A stretch of DNA of 64,000 nt from Intestinimonas sp052065695. Lineage in GTDB: Bacteria; Bacillota; Clostridia; Oscillospirales; Oscillospiraceae. Positions 1-7,560 of this stretch are shown piece after piece. The notes below the pieces were generated by a model, which was not told the DNA's origin, did no database searches, and saw nothing but the letters and a program-made list of their open reading frames with translations. The position numbers were made by a program, and so were the translations under genes. The first letter of the stretch is position 1. Each line of letters begins with the position of its first letter. Where the stretch lies: the NCBI RefSeq assembly GCF_052065695.1, contig NZ_JBQHTM010000012.1:3915-67914 (forward strand). Reading direction: 5' to 3'.

Positions 1-1224
1 GGTCACATGGGCCACCCGTCCTTCTTGGATCTGCCGGGGGATCTGTTTCCCCTGAAAGATCTCAAAAAGATCCTCCCGCACCGTCTTTTTTACGAAGAGA
101 GCCTGGGGGTTCTGGGGCAGGATGCCAAGGCTGCCATGGATCTGCACCTGTCCCCGGTAGGGCGTCAGCAGGCCGGAGAGCAGCTTCAGGCTGGTGGTCT
201 TGCCAGTGCCGTTGCCTCCCAGGAGCGCCAGGAACTCCCCCTTTCGGACGGAGAGCTCCAGCCCTCGCACTACGTCCGGCCCATCCTTCTCATACTTGAA
301 CCACAGCTCCTCGGCGGTCAGCGCCGCCTCACCCGATCCTGATGGCACCGCCATCTCCGGCAGTGGCTTCAGGGAATGCCTCCCCGCATAGTCCGTCAGC
401 CACCTGCGGCCCTCCCGCACGGTAACGGGGCAGGGCGCATCGTTTTCCACCGACGCCCAGACCCGCATAGCCGTCGGCATGGCCAGGAACATGGCGTGTC
501 CGCTCTGTTTCAGGGCCACGCCCACTTCCTGGGGAGAACCGGCGCAGAGGAGTTTCCCCGCATCCATCACCACCACCTTGCTGGCTAAGGGGAATGCTTC
601 CTCCAGCCGGTGCTCCGTCAGCAGGATGGTCGTGCCCAGCTCCCGGTTGATCTTTCCCAGGGTGGCGATAAAGTCCCCGGCAGCGATGGGATCCAGCTGG
701 CTGGTGGGCTCATCCAGAATGAGGATATCCGGCTGCATGGCCATAATGGAGGCCAGGTTCAACAGCTGCTTCTGGCCGCCGGAGAGCTCAGTGACATTTT
801 TGTAAAACCACCCCTCGATCCCGAAGAAGGAGGCCATCTCCGCCACCCGCCGCCGGATGGTTGGGGTATCGTACCCCAGGCTCTCCAGTCCAAAGGCCAG
901 CTCATGCCAGACCTTGTCCGTGACAATCTGATTCTCCGGGGACTGCTGCACAAAGCCAATTGCAGAACTTTGGAGCCGCTGATCCAACGTGTCCAAAGGC
1001 TGACCCCGGAACCATATAAGGCCCGTCCGCTGGCCATGAGGCGTCAAGACCGTCTTGAGTTGCCGCAGCAGGGTGGATTTCCCACAGCCAGAGGGCCCGC
1101 ACAAAACTAAGAACTCTCCTTGCTTGATGGTCAGATTTAAGTCATCCAAGGCCAAACGCTCCTGCTCCGGATATGAGAAGGACAGGTGCTCTATTTTTAT
1201 GCTTTCTTCCATCACTTCAGCCAC
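1..1224 (-). CDS. ECF transporter ATPase with two ABC domains (EcfA-type), 3' part beyond window
   Basis: Hydrolyses ATP on the cytoplasmic face to drive an energy-coupling-factor vitamin importer. Translating the minus strand gives a first ABC domain (about residues 5-235) with Walker A GPSGCGKST, signature LSGGQKQ and Walker B ILILDEPTSQLD. A linker follows, then a second ABC domain with Walker A GGNGTGKTT, which runs off the left edge. Two ATPase units on one chain replace the usual separate EcfA and EcfA'. The preferred start is GTG at 1224, 8 bases after a GGAGGAGG site; ATG at 1212 is the alternative. It overlaps the end of the upstream TIM-barrel gene by 8 bases, so translation is probably coupled. 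Its place after ecfT and in a B12-riboswitch locus suggests cobamide import; the substrate is inferred. Confidence 0.88.
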   Translation of the reverse strand, partial: MAEVMEESIKIEHLSFSYPEQERLALDDLNLTIKQGEFLVLCGPSGCGKSTLLRQLKTVLTPHGQRTGLIWFRGQPLDTLDQRLQSSAIGFVQQSPENQIVTDKVWHELAFGLESLGYDTPTIRRRVAEMASFFGIEGWFYKNVTELSGGQKQLLNLASIMAMQPDILILDEPTSQLDPIAAGDFIATLGKINRELGTTILLTEHRLEEAFPLASKVVVMDAGKLLCAGSPQEVGVALKQSGHAMFLAMPTAMRVWASVENDAPCPVTVREGRRWLTDYAGRHSLKPLPEMAVPSGSGEAALTAEELWFKYEKDGPDVVRGLELSVRKGEFLALLGGNGTGKTTSLKLLSGLLTPYRGQVQIHGSLGILPQNPQALFVKKTVREDLFEIFQGKQIPRQIQEGRVAHVT

Positions 1225-2203
1225 AAGCCAATCCTCCTCCCCTCAATAATGTCGTCTGCGCCATCACTGCCGCAGCACGGGCCCTCCGATTCCGGGAAGA
1301 GAGCTCATGAGTCAGCCAATGCGGCTCAATGCGTTCCAGTACCGGGAGGATCGCCGGATCCGTCCATGGCAGGTGCTGGTCAATCCGAAGGATGTGGCTG
1401 TAGTTTACAGCAAATCGCTCCAGGTAGTCTCTCGGCAAGTCTGTTGGAAGTTTGCCAGTGCATGCTGTCACATAGGGCCCGCTTAATGATTGGTGGAGGT
1501 GTACCCCCTGAATATATCTGCACAGGGAACCGTGGGTATTCAGCATTTTCCGCAGGTAGGCCGCTCCTTCTCTTTGCGTGCGCAGGGAGGTGTTTGTGTT
1601 CATGAGATGGCCGGTGTCCAGCATGATCCCCTTCTTGGGATAACGAATCCCTCCTATCAGTCGGGCAGTCTCCTCCGGGTTGGTAAAGGTGAAGCCCGGC
1701 CACCACTGATTCTCTACCAGGAATACGAAGGGCCAATCTCGTTCCCCTAAAATTAAATTGATGATCTCTATTGCTGTGTCGATGACCTCTTGGTTACTGT
1801 GAAGCCAGCGGTAGGTATAGCCTTCTTCAATAGAGACATCAGAGACATGAAACACCACATATTCTGCATTCAAGGAAGCTGCCCGTTCCAAATCCTGTTG
1901 ATACTGTTTCAGTAAAATTTCCGGGTCCAACCCTCCATAAAAACGCTCAACAGTATTTAAGGCACCAAATTTTCGTACGAGCATCGCTTTGTTGTCCCGG
2001 TAAAAATCCAGCCAGTCCGGATAGAACAGCAAGTGGTAGCCAATTATCAGTTCGGAGGGTAAATCTGGAGGAAAAGCCTCGCCGCTCCATACGCCCTCCA
2101 GTCCGTCACATCCCAACCGAGCCAGTTCCCTACGCATGTCATCCCAGCCATGATATTCAATAAAACTCCCGGAATAGAGAGGGAGGCTCATCGTCTGTTT
2201 CAA
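1217..2203 (-). CDS. cbiR: TIM-barrel protein, probable CbiR-like cobamide-remodelling amidohydrolase
   Basis: Xylose-isomerase-like/AP-endonuclease-2 superfamily TIM barrel of about 328 residues. Metal-ligand motifs appear in order: VENQWWPG near residue 163 (Glu), MLDTGHLMN near 196 (Asp and His) and GVHLHQS near 236 (His-x-His). The family includes sugar isomerases, endonuclease IV and CbiR. CbiR, described in Akkermansia, removes the lower-ligand part of pseudocobalamin so the corrinoid can be rebuilt. The position between ecfT and ecfA, far downstream of cobalamin riboswitches, favours CbiR over a sugar isomerase; this is contextual inference. The longest open frame extends to 2416, but that stretch covers the end of ecfT. 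TTG at 2203 forms a TTGA overlap with the ecfT stop and follows AAGGGG; ATG at 2191 is the alternative. Confidence 0.68.
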   Translation of the reverse strand: MKQTMSLPLYSGSFIEYHGWDDMRRELARLGCDGLEGVWSGEAFPPDLPSELIIGYHLLFYPDWLDFYRDNKAMLVRKFGALNTVERFYGGLDPEILLKQYQQDLERAASLNAEYVVFHVSDVSIEEGYTYRWLHSNQEVIDTAIEIINLILGERDWPFVFLVENQWWPGFTFTNPEETARLIGGIRYPKKGIMLDTGHLMNTNTSLRTQREGAAYLRKMLNTHGSLCRYIQGVHLHQSLSGPYVTACTGKLPTDLPRDYLERFAVNYSHILRIDQHLPWTDPAILPVLERIEPHWLTHELSSRNRRARAAAVMAQTTLLRGGGLACG

Positions 2204-3030
2204 GATATCCCCTTCTTCTCTCCATACAGCCTTCGCCATTTTCTTTCTTCCCACACATCTAAAATAAGCGGCGTTAGGCACGCAGCTAAATAAATCAGAT
2301 GGAGGCAGACCGTCAGCGGCGTCCAGGGTGCGCCTTTTGCTGTAGGGTAATATCGCCAGGTAAAGGCGCCCGTTGCCGCACCGCAGCAAAGAAAGACTCC
2401 GCAATACACAAGCCACCCCAGCACAGCTCTGTCCCGGCTGTCAAACCGATAAATGGAGAACGCTGTTCGGCCAGGCAGGCCGTATCCGCGGCTCTTCATA
2501 CTGTCTGCTGTTTCAATGGCGTTTTCAAGGCTCCAGGTAAGCATAATAGAAAATGTTGTGACCGCATTCCGCAACCGCTGGATCACCCCGCCATTATGAA
2601 TATCCCGCCCTATGCACTGCTGTGCCTCAGACACCACTTTGAACTGAGTTTGGAATTTGGGCACGAAGCGCAGGGCCATGCTCAACACCAGGCTGAGGGC
2701 CGGAATGACCCGTCCGAAGAGGTAGACAAACTTATCAGAGGTCATCACCGCCGTATAACAGGAGAACCAAGTGATCACCGCTGCCAGCATGGTCGCTGCA
2801 GCCAACCCATACAGGATACTCTCCAGAGTCAGCGGATTCCCCGAGGGGAGGTAGAGCAACAGGGTCGCCCCCTCATGGTTGAAGGCGGGATTAACCAATG
2901 CGGCTACCGCCATCATGGGGAGCATCACCAGCACAGAAAAACGGACAGTCTTTCGGCCATTCAGATAGATTGCGTAAGCCAATGAAGCAGCCAGGGAAAC
3001 GGCCAGGCAAACCGGGTGCATTAAAAACAT
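2200..3030 (-). CDS. ecfT: ECF transporter transmembrane component EcfT (CbiQ family)
   Basis: Membrane scaffold of an ECF importer, which couples the ATPases to a substrate-binding S component. It has several hydrophobic helices, a CbiQ-type N-terminal pattern (FSMFLMHPVCL) and a coupling-helix motif SMKSRGYGLPG near residue 180 that contacts the ATPases. The length is 276 residues from the first in-frame ATG. Homology-like sequence continues upstream in frame (NRDTFSSCHP, then NFLYFALVIGFS) to about 3098, but no ATG, GTG or TTG lies in frame before a stop codon. A good candidate ATG at 3115 is in another frame, so the 5' end is either frameshifted or uses an unusual start. No S-component gene is nearby. 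Confidence 0.85.
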   Translation of the reverse strand: MFLMHPVCLAVSLAASLAYAIYLNGRKTVRFSVLVMLPMMAVAALVNPAFNHEGATLLLYLPSGNPLTLESILYGLAAATMLAAVITWFSCYTAVMTSDKFVYLFGRVIPALSLVLSMALRFVPKFQTQFKVVSEAQQCIGRDIHNGGVIQRLRNAVTTFSIMLTWSLENAIETADSMKSRGYGLPGRTAFSIYRFDSRDRAVLGWLVYCGVFLCCGAATGAFTWRYYPTAKGAPWTPLTVCLHLIYLAACLTPLILDVWEERKWRRLYGEKKGIS

Positions 3031-3369
3031 GGAGAAGCCAATGACCAGCGCAAAATAGAGAAAATTGATGGCTGGATGGCAGCTGGAAAATGTATCTCTG
3101 TTTTGAATAGAACATCCCCCCTTATGGGACGCAGCAGACCGCCGTACCCATGAGCATGAAGTTTACTGCCCGGACTGCGTCTCCTCCCGCTCTCACCGGG
3201 CCATCTCACTGGCAATTTTCTGAAAGTGGCCGGCAATATAGCCATAGCTGTCCTTAATGCCGTTTTCCAAGCAAGTGAATCTTCCGCTGCTTTCGCCCCA
3301 GCATAGATATCGGTTTGCCCGTGTTCATAGCGTCTCTTTTTCCGGAGCCTGACGTGTCCGACAGGCAAC
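3031..3369 (-). other. Frameshifted ecfT 5' end and possible gene remnant
   Basis: This stretch between ecfT and the DUF2284 gene has no intact gene on the minus strand. The part next to ecfT (to about 3098) is the missing EcfT N-terminus in the ecfT frame. Beyond it lie only short frames, broken by stops, such as one reading SYGYIAGHFQKIASEMAR before a stop. These have a protein-like look but no family I recognise. An ECF operon would normally carry an S-component gene here, so it may be a decayed remnant; that is a guess. Confidence 0.4.
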
Positions 3370-3900
3370 TCATTTCAGCAGAAGCCCGCCAACGAGGGTA
3401 AGGTAGCTTGGAACCTCCCCATTTTTTACCCAGACGATGGGGCGGTGAAAATACAGCTCCATCGTCTTCTCAACATCGCCACCAAGAGCCTCAATGGATC
3501 GGCGCATTTCCTCTGGATGTCGGCACCGTGCCCCGTGTGGACGCGTGCAGTCGTCACTGCACAGGGCACAACTGCCAGCAGACAAAGCCAGAGCACCGGG
3601 CTTTCTGCGCTCCAGAACCAGGAGCTCGGTCATCAGCTTTTCCTTTTCCGCTCGCATCCCTTTCAGCAATCCGGTGAGTGTCTCGTCCGATGAAGGACAG
3701 AGTATGCGGGCAAATAGGTGCAGACGTTTATATTGTTTCCAAAGTTGCCGCGGCTGGAAAGCATATGGCGGGCAGGGCCATCGCTTTCCGTAGTTTTCAC
3801 AAGCCTGGCAGTATCCCAGAAACTGTTCCACATCCACACACTCCTTGAGATACCTGCTTACAGACACTTCCTGTTCCAATGCCTCGACAGAATATGGCAT
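3370..3900 (-). CDS. DUF2284 predicted metal-binding protein
   Basis: A 176-residue protein with the DUF2284 cysteine layout: CQACENYGKRWPCPPY near residues 35-50 and CALCSDDCTRPHGARC near 118-133, followed by the conserved RHPEEMRRSIEALG segment. Family members are cytoplasmic and thought to bind a metal or an iron-sulfur cluster; no reaction is established. The start is ATG at 3900 behind AGAGGAAGA. A longer frame to 3960 would overlap the preceding gene and is less likely. It sits 25 bases after the DUF4430 gene, in the same direction and apparently the same operon. A role in corrinoid or cobalt handling is contextual only. Confidence 0.8.
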   Translation of the reverse strand: MPYSVEALEQEVSVSRYLKECVDVEQFLGYCQACENYGKRWPCPPYAFQPRQLWKQYKRLHLFARILCPSSDETLTGLLKGMRAEKEKLMTELLVLERRKPGALALSAGSCALCSDDCTRPHGARCRHPEEMRRSIEALGGDVEKTMELYFHRPIVWVKNGEVPSYLTLVGGLLLK

Positions 3901-3925
3901 AGAGCGTCTTCCTCTCTGAACATCT

Positions 3926-4882
3926 TTATCCACTGGCAGCGTAATAGCCTCCCACGTCAATTCCCAAATCGCAGGTGTACACCCACTCCACTACATCACC
4001 GGGCTGGAGCTGATAGCGGGAGCAACCGTAGTTAGGGAACCAGTCATTGACCTTGTACATCCAACCGGACAACTCGCCGCAGTCAAACTCGTAAAGGTTG
4101 TTGATTCCCTCGATATAGGCAGAATTGTACATAGGTGTATCCACAAACTCCATGTGGATACCAGCCTTCCGCATCTCCCGTTGAAGTACGTTGAAGACGC
4201 TCTCCCCTTCGTAAAAGGTGACCTCTGTGGCAGGGAAGATGACACCGTCCTCCGGTACCAATTCCACTTTTTCTGGATCCAGCCAGTTTATGTTTTCCAG
4301 TATGGTATCGCACCTCACCGAGAGGGTACAGGTGTGGGTCACATCGGAGAACTCCACATCCTGGGGCTCCACCGGCAGGGGTTTCCCCTCCGGCACAGGG
4401 TCGGTAAGATAGCGGTCCTTCCCCGTCTCCGGATCGATGACCATGCCGTTGGCTTCCGAGTACTCCTTGTTACCCTGCTCCACCCCGGCGGAGGAACCTC
4501 CCGCCAGTTCAGCGGCGGCTTCCACTTTTTCCTGGGCAGTCATCCCCCCCTCTGTGCCGCCTGGGCGGGTATCCAGCCCGCCGGGCGTGGGGGATGGCTC
4601 GGGGGTGTTAGCTGGTTCACTCGCCCGTGGTGGCTCAGAACATATTGGGTTGCTGCTCTCTGCCTGCGGGGACTTTTCCGCCTCCCAGCCAGGTTTCTTT
4701 TCAAACACTTCAGACTCATCTGCTCCAGAAGCGGACGGTGAGACCTCCAGGACTGCGCCGCTCTCCTGCCCTCGTACCGTCCAGCCTTGGAGCCCTGGCG
4801 CATTGCCGCCATACCAGAAGGCCGCCGCAAGGACGGCTACAATGATCAGCGCGGCAATGAGCTTCCCTTTTGTCAGCTTCAT
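3926..4882 (-). CDS. Membrane-anchored DUF4430 (transcobalamin C-terminal-like) protein
   Basis: Probable corrinoid-binding protein tethered to the outer face of the membrane. The 318 residues comprise a short basic N-terminus, one transmembrane segment (about 8-27), a long Pro/Ser/Glu-rich linker (about 35-150) and a C-terminal DUF4430 domain (about 235-318). Signature pieces are ESVFNVLQREMRKAG, GELSGWMYKVNDWFPNYG and LQPGDVVEWVYT. DUF4430 corresponds to the beta domain of intrinsic factor and transcobalamin. No lipobox Cys is seen, so anchoring is by the uncleaved helix. The ATG at 4882 forms an ATGA overlap with the stop of the preceding 103-residue gene. It probably receives ligand from the S-layer proteins and presents it to the ECF importer (inference). 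Confidence 0.85.
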   Translation of the reverse strand: MKLTKGKLIAALIIVAVLAAAFWYGGNAPGLQGWTVRGQESGAVLEVSPSASGADESEVFEKKPGWEAEKSPQAESSNPICSEPPRASEPANTPEPSPTPGGLDTRPGGTEGGMTAQEKVEAAAELAGGSSAGVEQGNKEYSEANGMVIDPETGKDRYLTDPVPEGKPLPVEPQDVEFSDVTHTCTLSVRCDTILENINWLDPEKVELVPEDGVIFPATEVTFYEGESVFNVLQREMRKAGIHMEFVDTPMYNSAYIEGINNLYEFDCGELSGWMYKVNDWFPNYGCSRYQLQPGDVVEWVYTCDLGIDVGGYYAASG

Positions 4883-5190
4883 TTGGCCGCCTCACCATTT
4901 TTCCACGGCGTATACAGGCAATAAGCCGGGCACAGATCACCCATGTAAATCCATACGTTCTCTCCCATGTCGATGGGTTCGGAAAACACCAGATTGGGGA
5001 TCATCAGCTTGAGAGTGGTGCGCTTGCACCCTCTGATGTTCTCCCCCTCCGGGGCAGGGTGCTCACGGAAAGCCGCCACCCGCTGCCCCAGATCGCTGAT
5101 TCCCAGTTCCCTGGAAAGACGAGGAATAATCTCTGCCTCGTTACAGTACGCCACATGGTCTCTGTTCTGAAACCAGTTCCGATTCATCAC
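4879..5190 (-). CDS. Conserved-looking small protein, function unknown
   Basis: A 103-residue protein that I do not recognise. It has no signal peptide or membrane helix and is probably cytoplasmic. Visible features are an N-terminal NRNWFQNRD segment and five cysteines, two of them in the C-terminal DLCPAYCLYTPW, which could bind a ligand or metal. GTG at 5190 or ATG at 5187 could start it, behind AAGGGGGC. It lies 25 bases after the SLH-toroid gene and overlaps the DUF4430 gene by ATGA, so it is certainly translated within this operon. The tight packing argues for a role in the same corrinoid pathway, but the sequence alone does not say which. Confidence 0.7.
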   Translation of the reverse strand: MMNRNWFQNRDHVAYCNEAEIIPRLSRELGISDLGQRVAAFREHPAPEGENIRGCKRTTLKLMIPNLVFSEPIDMGENVWIYMGDLCPAYCLYTPWKNGEAAK

Positions 5191-5214
5191 GGTCGTGTAC
5201 GCCCCCTTCTCAGT

Positions 5215-6882
5215 TTACAATAGATCGGCACTACTTAAAAGGTTGAAAAGCATCTGGGCCACCTCCGCCCGGGTCACGGCATCCTGAGGTCGGATGTTCA
5301 ACTCTGTTTGGCTTAAAATTCCCTCTTGGTAGCAGAAGGCAAGTTGGGCTCTGGCCCATTCGGCGGAGGTCATGTAGTCTGGGAACTGGGCCAGCATATT
5401 CCGCACTGCAGCCGTATCCATTTCCGTTTCCAATCCACACAGTTGTGCCGCACGGGACACCATGACGGTGGCCTCCTGCCGGGTGATGGTTCCATCCGGG
5501 TTGAACCGCCCCTCACCCACGCCGTTGATGAGGGCGTATGTGCTGGCGGCCCCCACATAGGAGGCGTACCAGGCAGTGGAATACACATCCACAAAGGCGC
5601 CGGTATCCACCGGCGTTAGTCCAAGAGCCCGCACCACGATGGTTGCAAACTCCGCCCGTGTCATGCTTCCTGTAGGATCAAAATTGCCATCTGACTTGCC
5701 ATCAATGATACCCCGAGCGGCCAGGGCCTCGATGGCTGTGATCTGGTCGCTGAACACGATATCCGGGAAGGTCTTGCCCGGCGATGTGATGGGCTGGGCG
5801 GTCACGGCAGGATCCTTGCCTTCCAGGCCCTGCCCTTTGGCCGTCTCCGTCTCCACGGCATCGGGGATCGAAAGCGCATCAGACATGCGGTAGAGACTGC
5901 TGTTCCCCTCTGCCGCCCGCTGGACGGCTACCAGGCCGTAGAAGCCCTGTTCTGTAGCCATCTGGTTGGAGCCGGAGCCCGACTGGGTGTGCAGGAAGCC
6001 CTCCCCCTTGCGGTAGAAGGTCATCAGATTGTCCAGCATGGTGTTTCCATTCTTTACAAACCGGGGGTCATCCAGGTCAATTCCCAGCTCACACAGGGCA
6101 ATGATCATTTGAACGCAGCTTTCCGCATTGGCGGTTCCCCAAGAGGAAAAACCTCCGTCATCGCTCTGCTGCTCGGACATACAGGCCAGCGCCTCCTGGG
6201 TGGCCTGGGCCACCGCGGGCTGATCCTGATACTTGGCCAGGGCCTGGAGCGCCATGCCTGTGATGTCCGGATCCGCTGTGCCGTCGCTGGCCGTTGCAGA
6301 TTCTGTACCGCCGAACAGGCTCCACCCGCCATCTCGAAGCTGGCACTCCAATATGCGGTCAATATACATCTGCCGGGTGGCCTGGGTCTCCGCCTCTGGA
6401 TTCTCCGGCATAGGATAGCCGGCGCTGTCCAGGGCAATCAAAGCCCAGATGGGGCCGTTAAGCCCCTGCCAGATGGTCTTATCATAATCTCCCAGAGGCT
6501 TCGTCAGGTCATAGCCTGCCACATCCCGGGCGTCCTTTCCAATGGCGCTCAACGCCACAATGACCCTGGAATACTCCGTGTACTTTTTGTCATGGAGTAC
6601 GCCGTCACACGCCTCCACATACTTTTTCACCGTGGCGTAATAGTCCTGGTAGTAACTGTCCGGTACCTCATAGCCGCTCCGTGCCAGACCCAGAACTGCC
6701 CACTCGCCGCCGATGGATCCCACCTGGGGATCCTGAACCGTAGTATAAACATATTTTGCCGTGTCTTGGACAGCCGCAGTCACCTCACTATTCGTCACGG
6801 CGGCATGGGCCGGCACACCCATCCCTATTGCCAATGACAGTGTCATAAGCGCGGCGGCGCATCTTTTCCAGATTCGTTTCAT
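5215..6882 (-). CDS. SLH-anchored alpha/alpha-toroid surface protein (intrinsic-factor-like N domain)
   Basis: A 555-residue exported protein. The signal peptide (about 1-27) ends in VPAHA. An alpha/alpha-toroid of the prenyltransferase/terpene-cyclase-like fold covers about residues 34-350, with internal repeats such as GGEWAVLGLARSG, TEYSRVIVALSAIG, GPIWALIALDSAGY and DDGGFSSWG. Three SLH domains follow (about 372-555), which bind secondary cell-wall polymer. The toroid fold is the large domain of intrinsic factor and transcobalamin, so with DUF4430 proteins next door I infer corrinoid binding at the S-layer. The start ATG at 6882 follows AAGGAGGAG and overlaps the previous stop as ATGA. 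The same toroid recurs inside the giant protein at 12030-12990. Confidence 0.87.
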   Translation of the reverse strand: MKRIWKRCAAALMTLSLAIGMGVPAHAAVTNSEVTAAVQDTAKYVYTTVQDPQVGSIGGEWAVLGLARSGYEVPDSYYQDYYATVKKYVEACDGVLHDKKYTEYSRVIVALSAIGKDARDVAGYDLTKPLGDYDKTIWQGLNGPIWALIALDSAGYPMPENPEAETQATRQMYIDRILECQLRDGGWSLFGGTESATASDGTADPDITGMALQALAKYQDQPAVAQATQEALACMSEQQSDDGGFSSWGTANAESCVQMIIALCELGIDLDDPRFVKNGNTMLDNLMTFYRKGEGFLHTQSGSGSNQMATEQGFYGLVAVQRAAEGNSSLYRMSDALSIPDAVETETAKGQGLEGKDPAVTAQPITSPGKTFPDIVFSDQITAIEALAARGIIDGKSDGNFDPTGSMTRAEFATIVVRALGLTPVDTGAFVDVYSTAWYASYVGAASTYALINGVGEGRFNPDGTITRQEATVMVSRAAQLCGLETEMDTAAVRNMLAQFPDYMTSAEWARAQLAFCYQEGILSQTELNIRPQDAVTRAEVAQMLFNLLSSADLL

Positions 6883-7367
6883 CCCGCTCCTCCTTCCATG
6901 CTGATTGTGGCAGCAATATCTCCCGCCAATGTATTTGTCTCCTGTGTTCCTTTTCCATGCGGCCATTCCTCACACCGCATCAAGGACTGTTTCCATTTTG
7001 TGTTTCGCTTCATTGCCTCAATCTCCCGGCGCCGGTTGGCCTCTCGCCGCTCCTTACGTGGTTTCTTCAGGCCTGCAGCCACCAACGCCTTCGGCCAGTT
7101 ACCGAACCGCTCGATCAAAAATACACGGTAGACGCAAAACACCTCTTTTTTGCTGGGATTATGTCCCAGACGCTCTGCTGTCTCCCGAAGAATAGATAAC
7201 AGTTCTTCATTGGAGAAGGCCGCATACAGCTCCCCTCGAGCCTGTTTGCCCATGAACATGATCCACTGCGATGGTTCCATCCATCCTGCATCCTCTGTTT
7301 TCCCGCTCTCCTCCGCCGCTGTCTGTGACAGGGCCTGTTTCAGCCGGATAATTTCTCTGGATCTCAT
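6879..7367 (-). CDS. Homing-endonuclease-associated-repeat (HNH_repeat-like) protein, 162 aa
   Basis: A cytoplasmic basic protein carrying one copy of a short helical repeat: ERLGHNPSKKEVFCVYR, then RFGNWPKALVAAGL. This matches the pattern of the homing-endonuclease-associated repeat, a DNA-contacting module. No HNH nuclease motif is visible, so a DNA-binding or regulatory role is more likely than cleavage. The C-terminus is Arg/Lys-rich. ATG at 7367 follows GGAGGG. The longer frame to 7406 runs into a hairpin at 7396-7427 and is rejected. Its stop overlaps the start of the SLH-toroid gene (ATGA). Two relatives occur at 19849-20241 and 21267-22313. Confidence 0.72.
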   Translation of the reverse strand: MRSREIIRLKQALSQTAAEESGKTEDAGWMEPSQWIMFMGKQARGELYAAFSNEELLSILRETAERLGHNPSKKEVFCVYRVFLIERFGNWPKALVAAGLKKPRKERREANRRREIEAMKRNTKWKQSLMRCEEWPHGKGTQETNTLAGDIAATISMEGGAG

Positions 7368-7395
7368 CTTCTGCTCACCCTCCATCAAGGACAAG

Positions 7396-7427
7396 CGGGA
7401 GCCCATCTATCGGATGGGCTCCCGCAC
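7396..7427 (-). terminator. Strong hairpin between giant SLH gene and repeat gene
   Basis: Near-perfect inverted repeat with arms GGGAGCCCATC and GATGGGCTCCC and a short loop. There is no clear U-run on the minus strand (TTGTCCTT follows), so it may be an mRNA-stabilising or processing hairpin rather than a full terminator. It separates expression of the giant gene from the distal operon genes. Confidence 0.5.
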
Positions 7428-7560
7428 TTGCTTTTTCCTGGCCGTACCCATCCCGCACAGCCAGATTCTGTGATTCCCCGGCTGTTACGGGAGGGGTAAG
7501 CCTGCGGCGAATTTCACGCACTTTTTTGTCATGATTTCCGCTTTTGTGCCCCTGGATTCG

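Noticed and set aside
2204..2416. N-terminal extension of the CbiR-like gene
   Set aside because: It lies entirely over the end of ecfT in another frame and adds sequence unlike the TIM-barrel family.
3120..3200. Tiny open frame ending NFMLMGTAVCCVP just before ecfT
   Set aside because: Only about 24 codons from a GTG with no recognised family; kept as part of the decayed stretch rather than called a gene.
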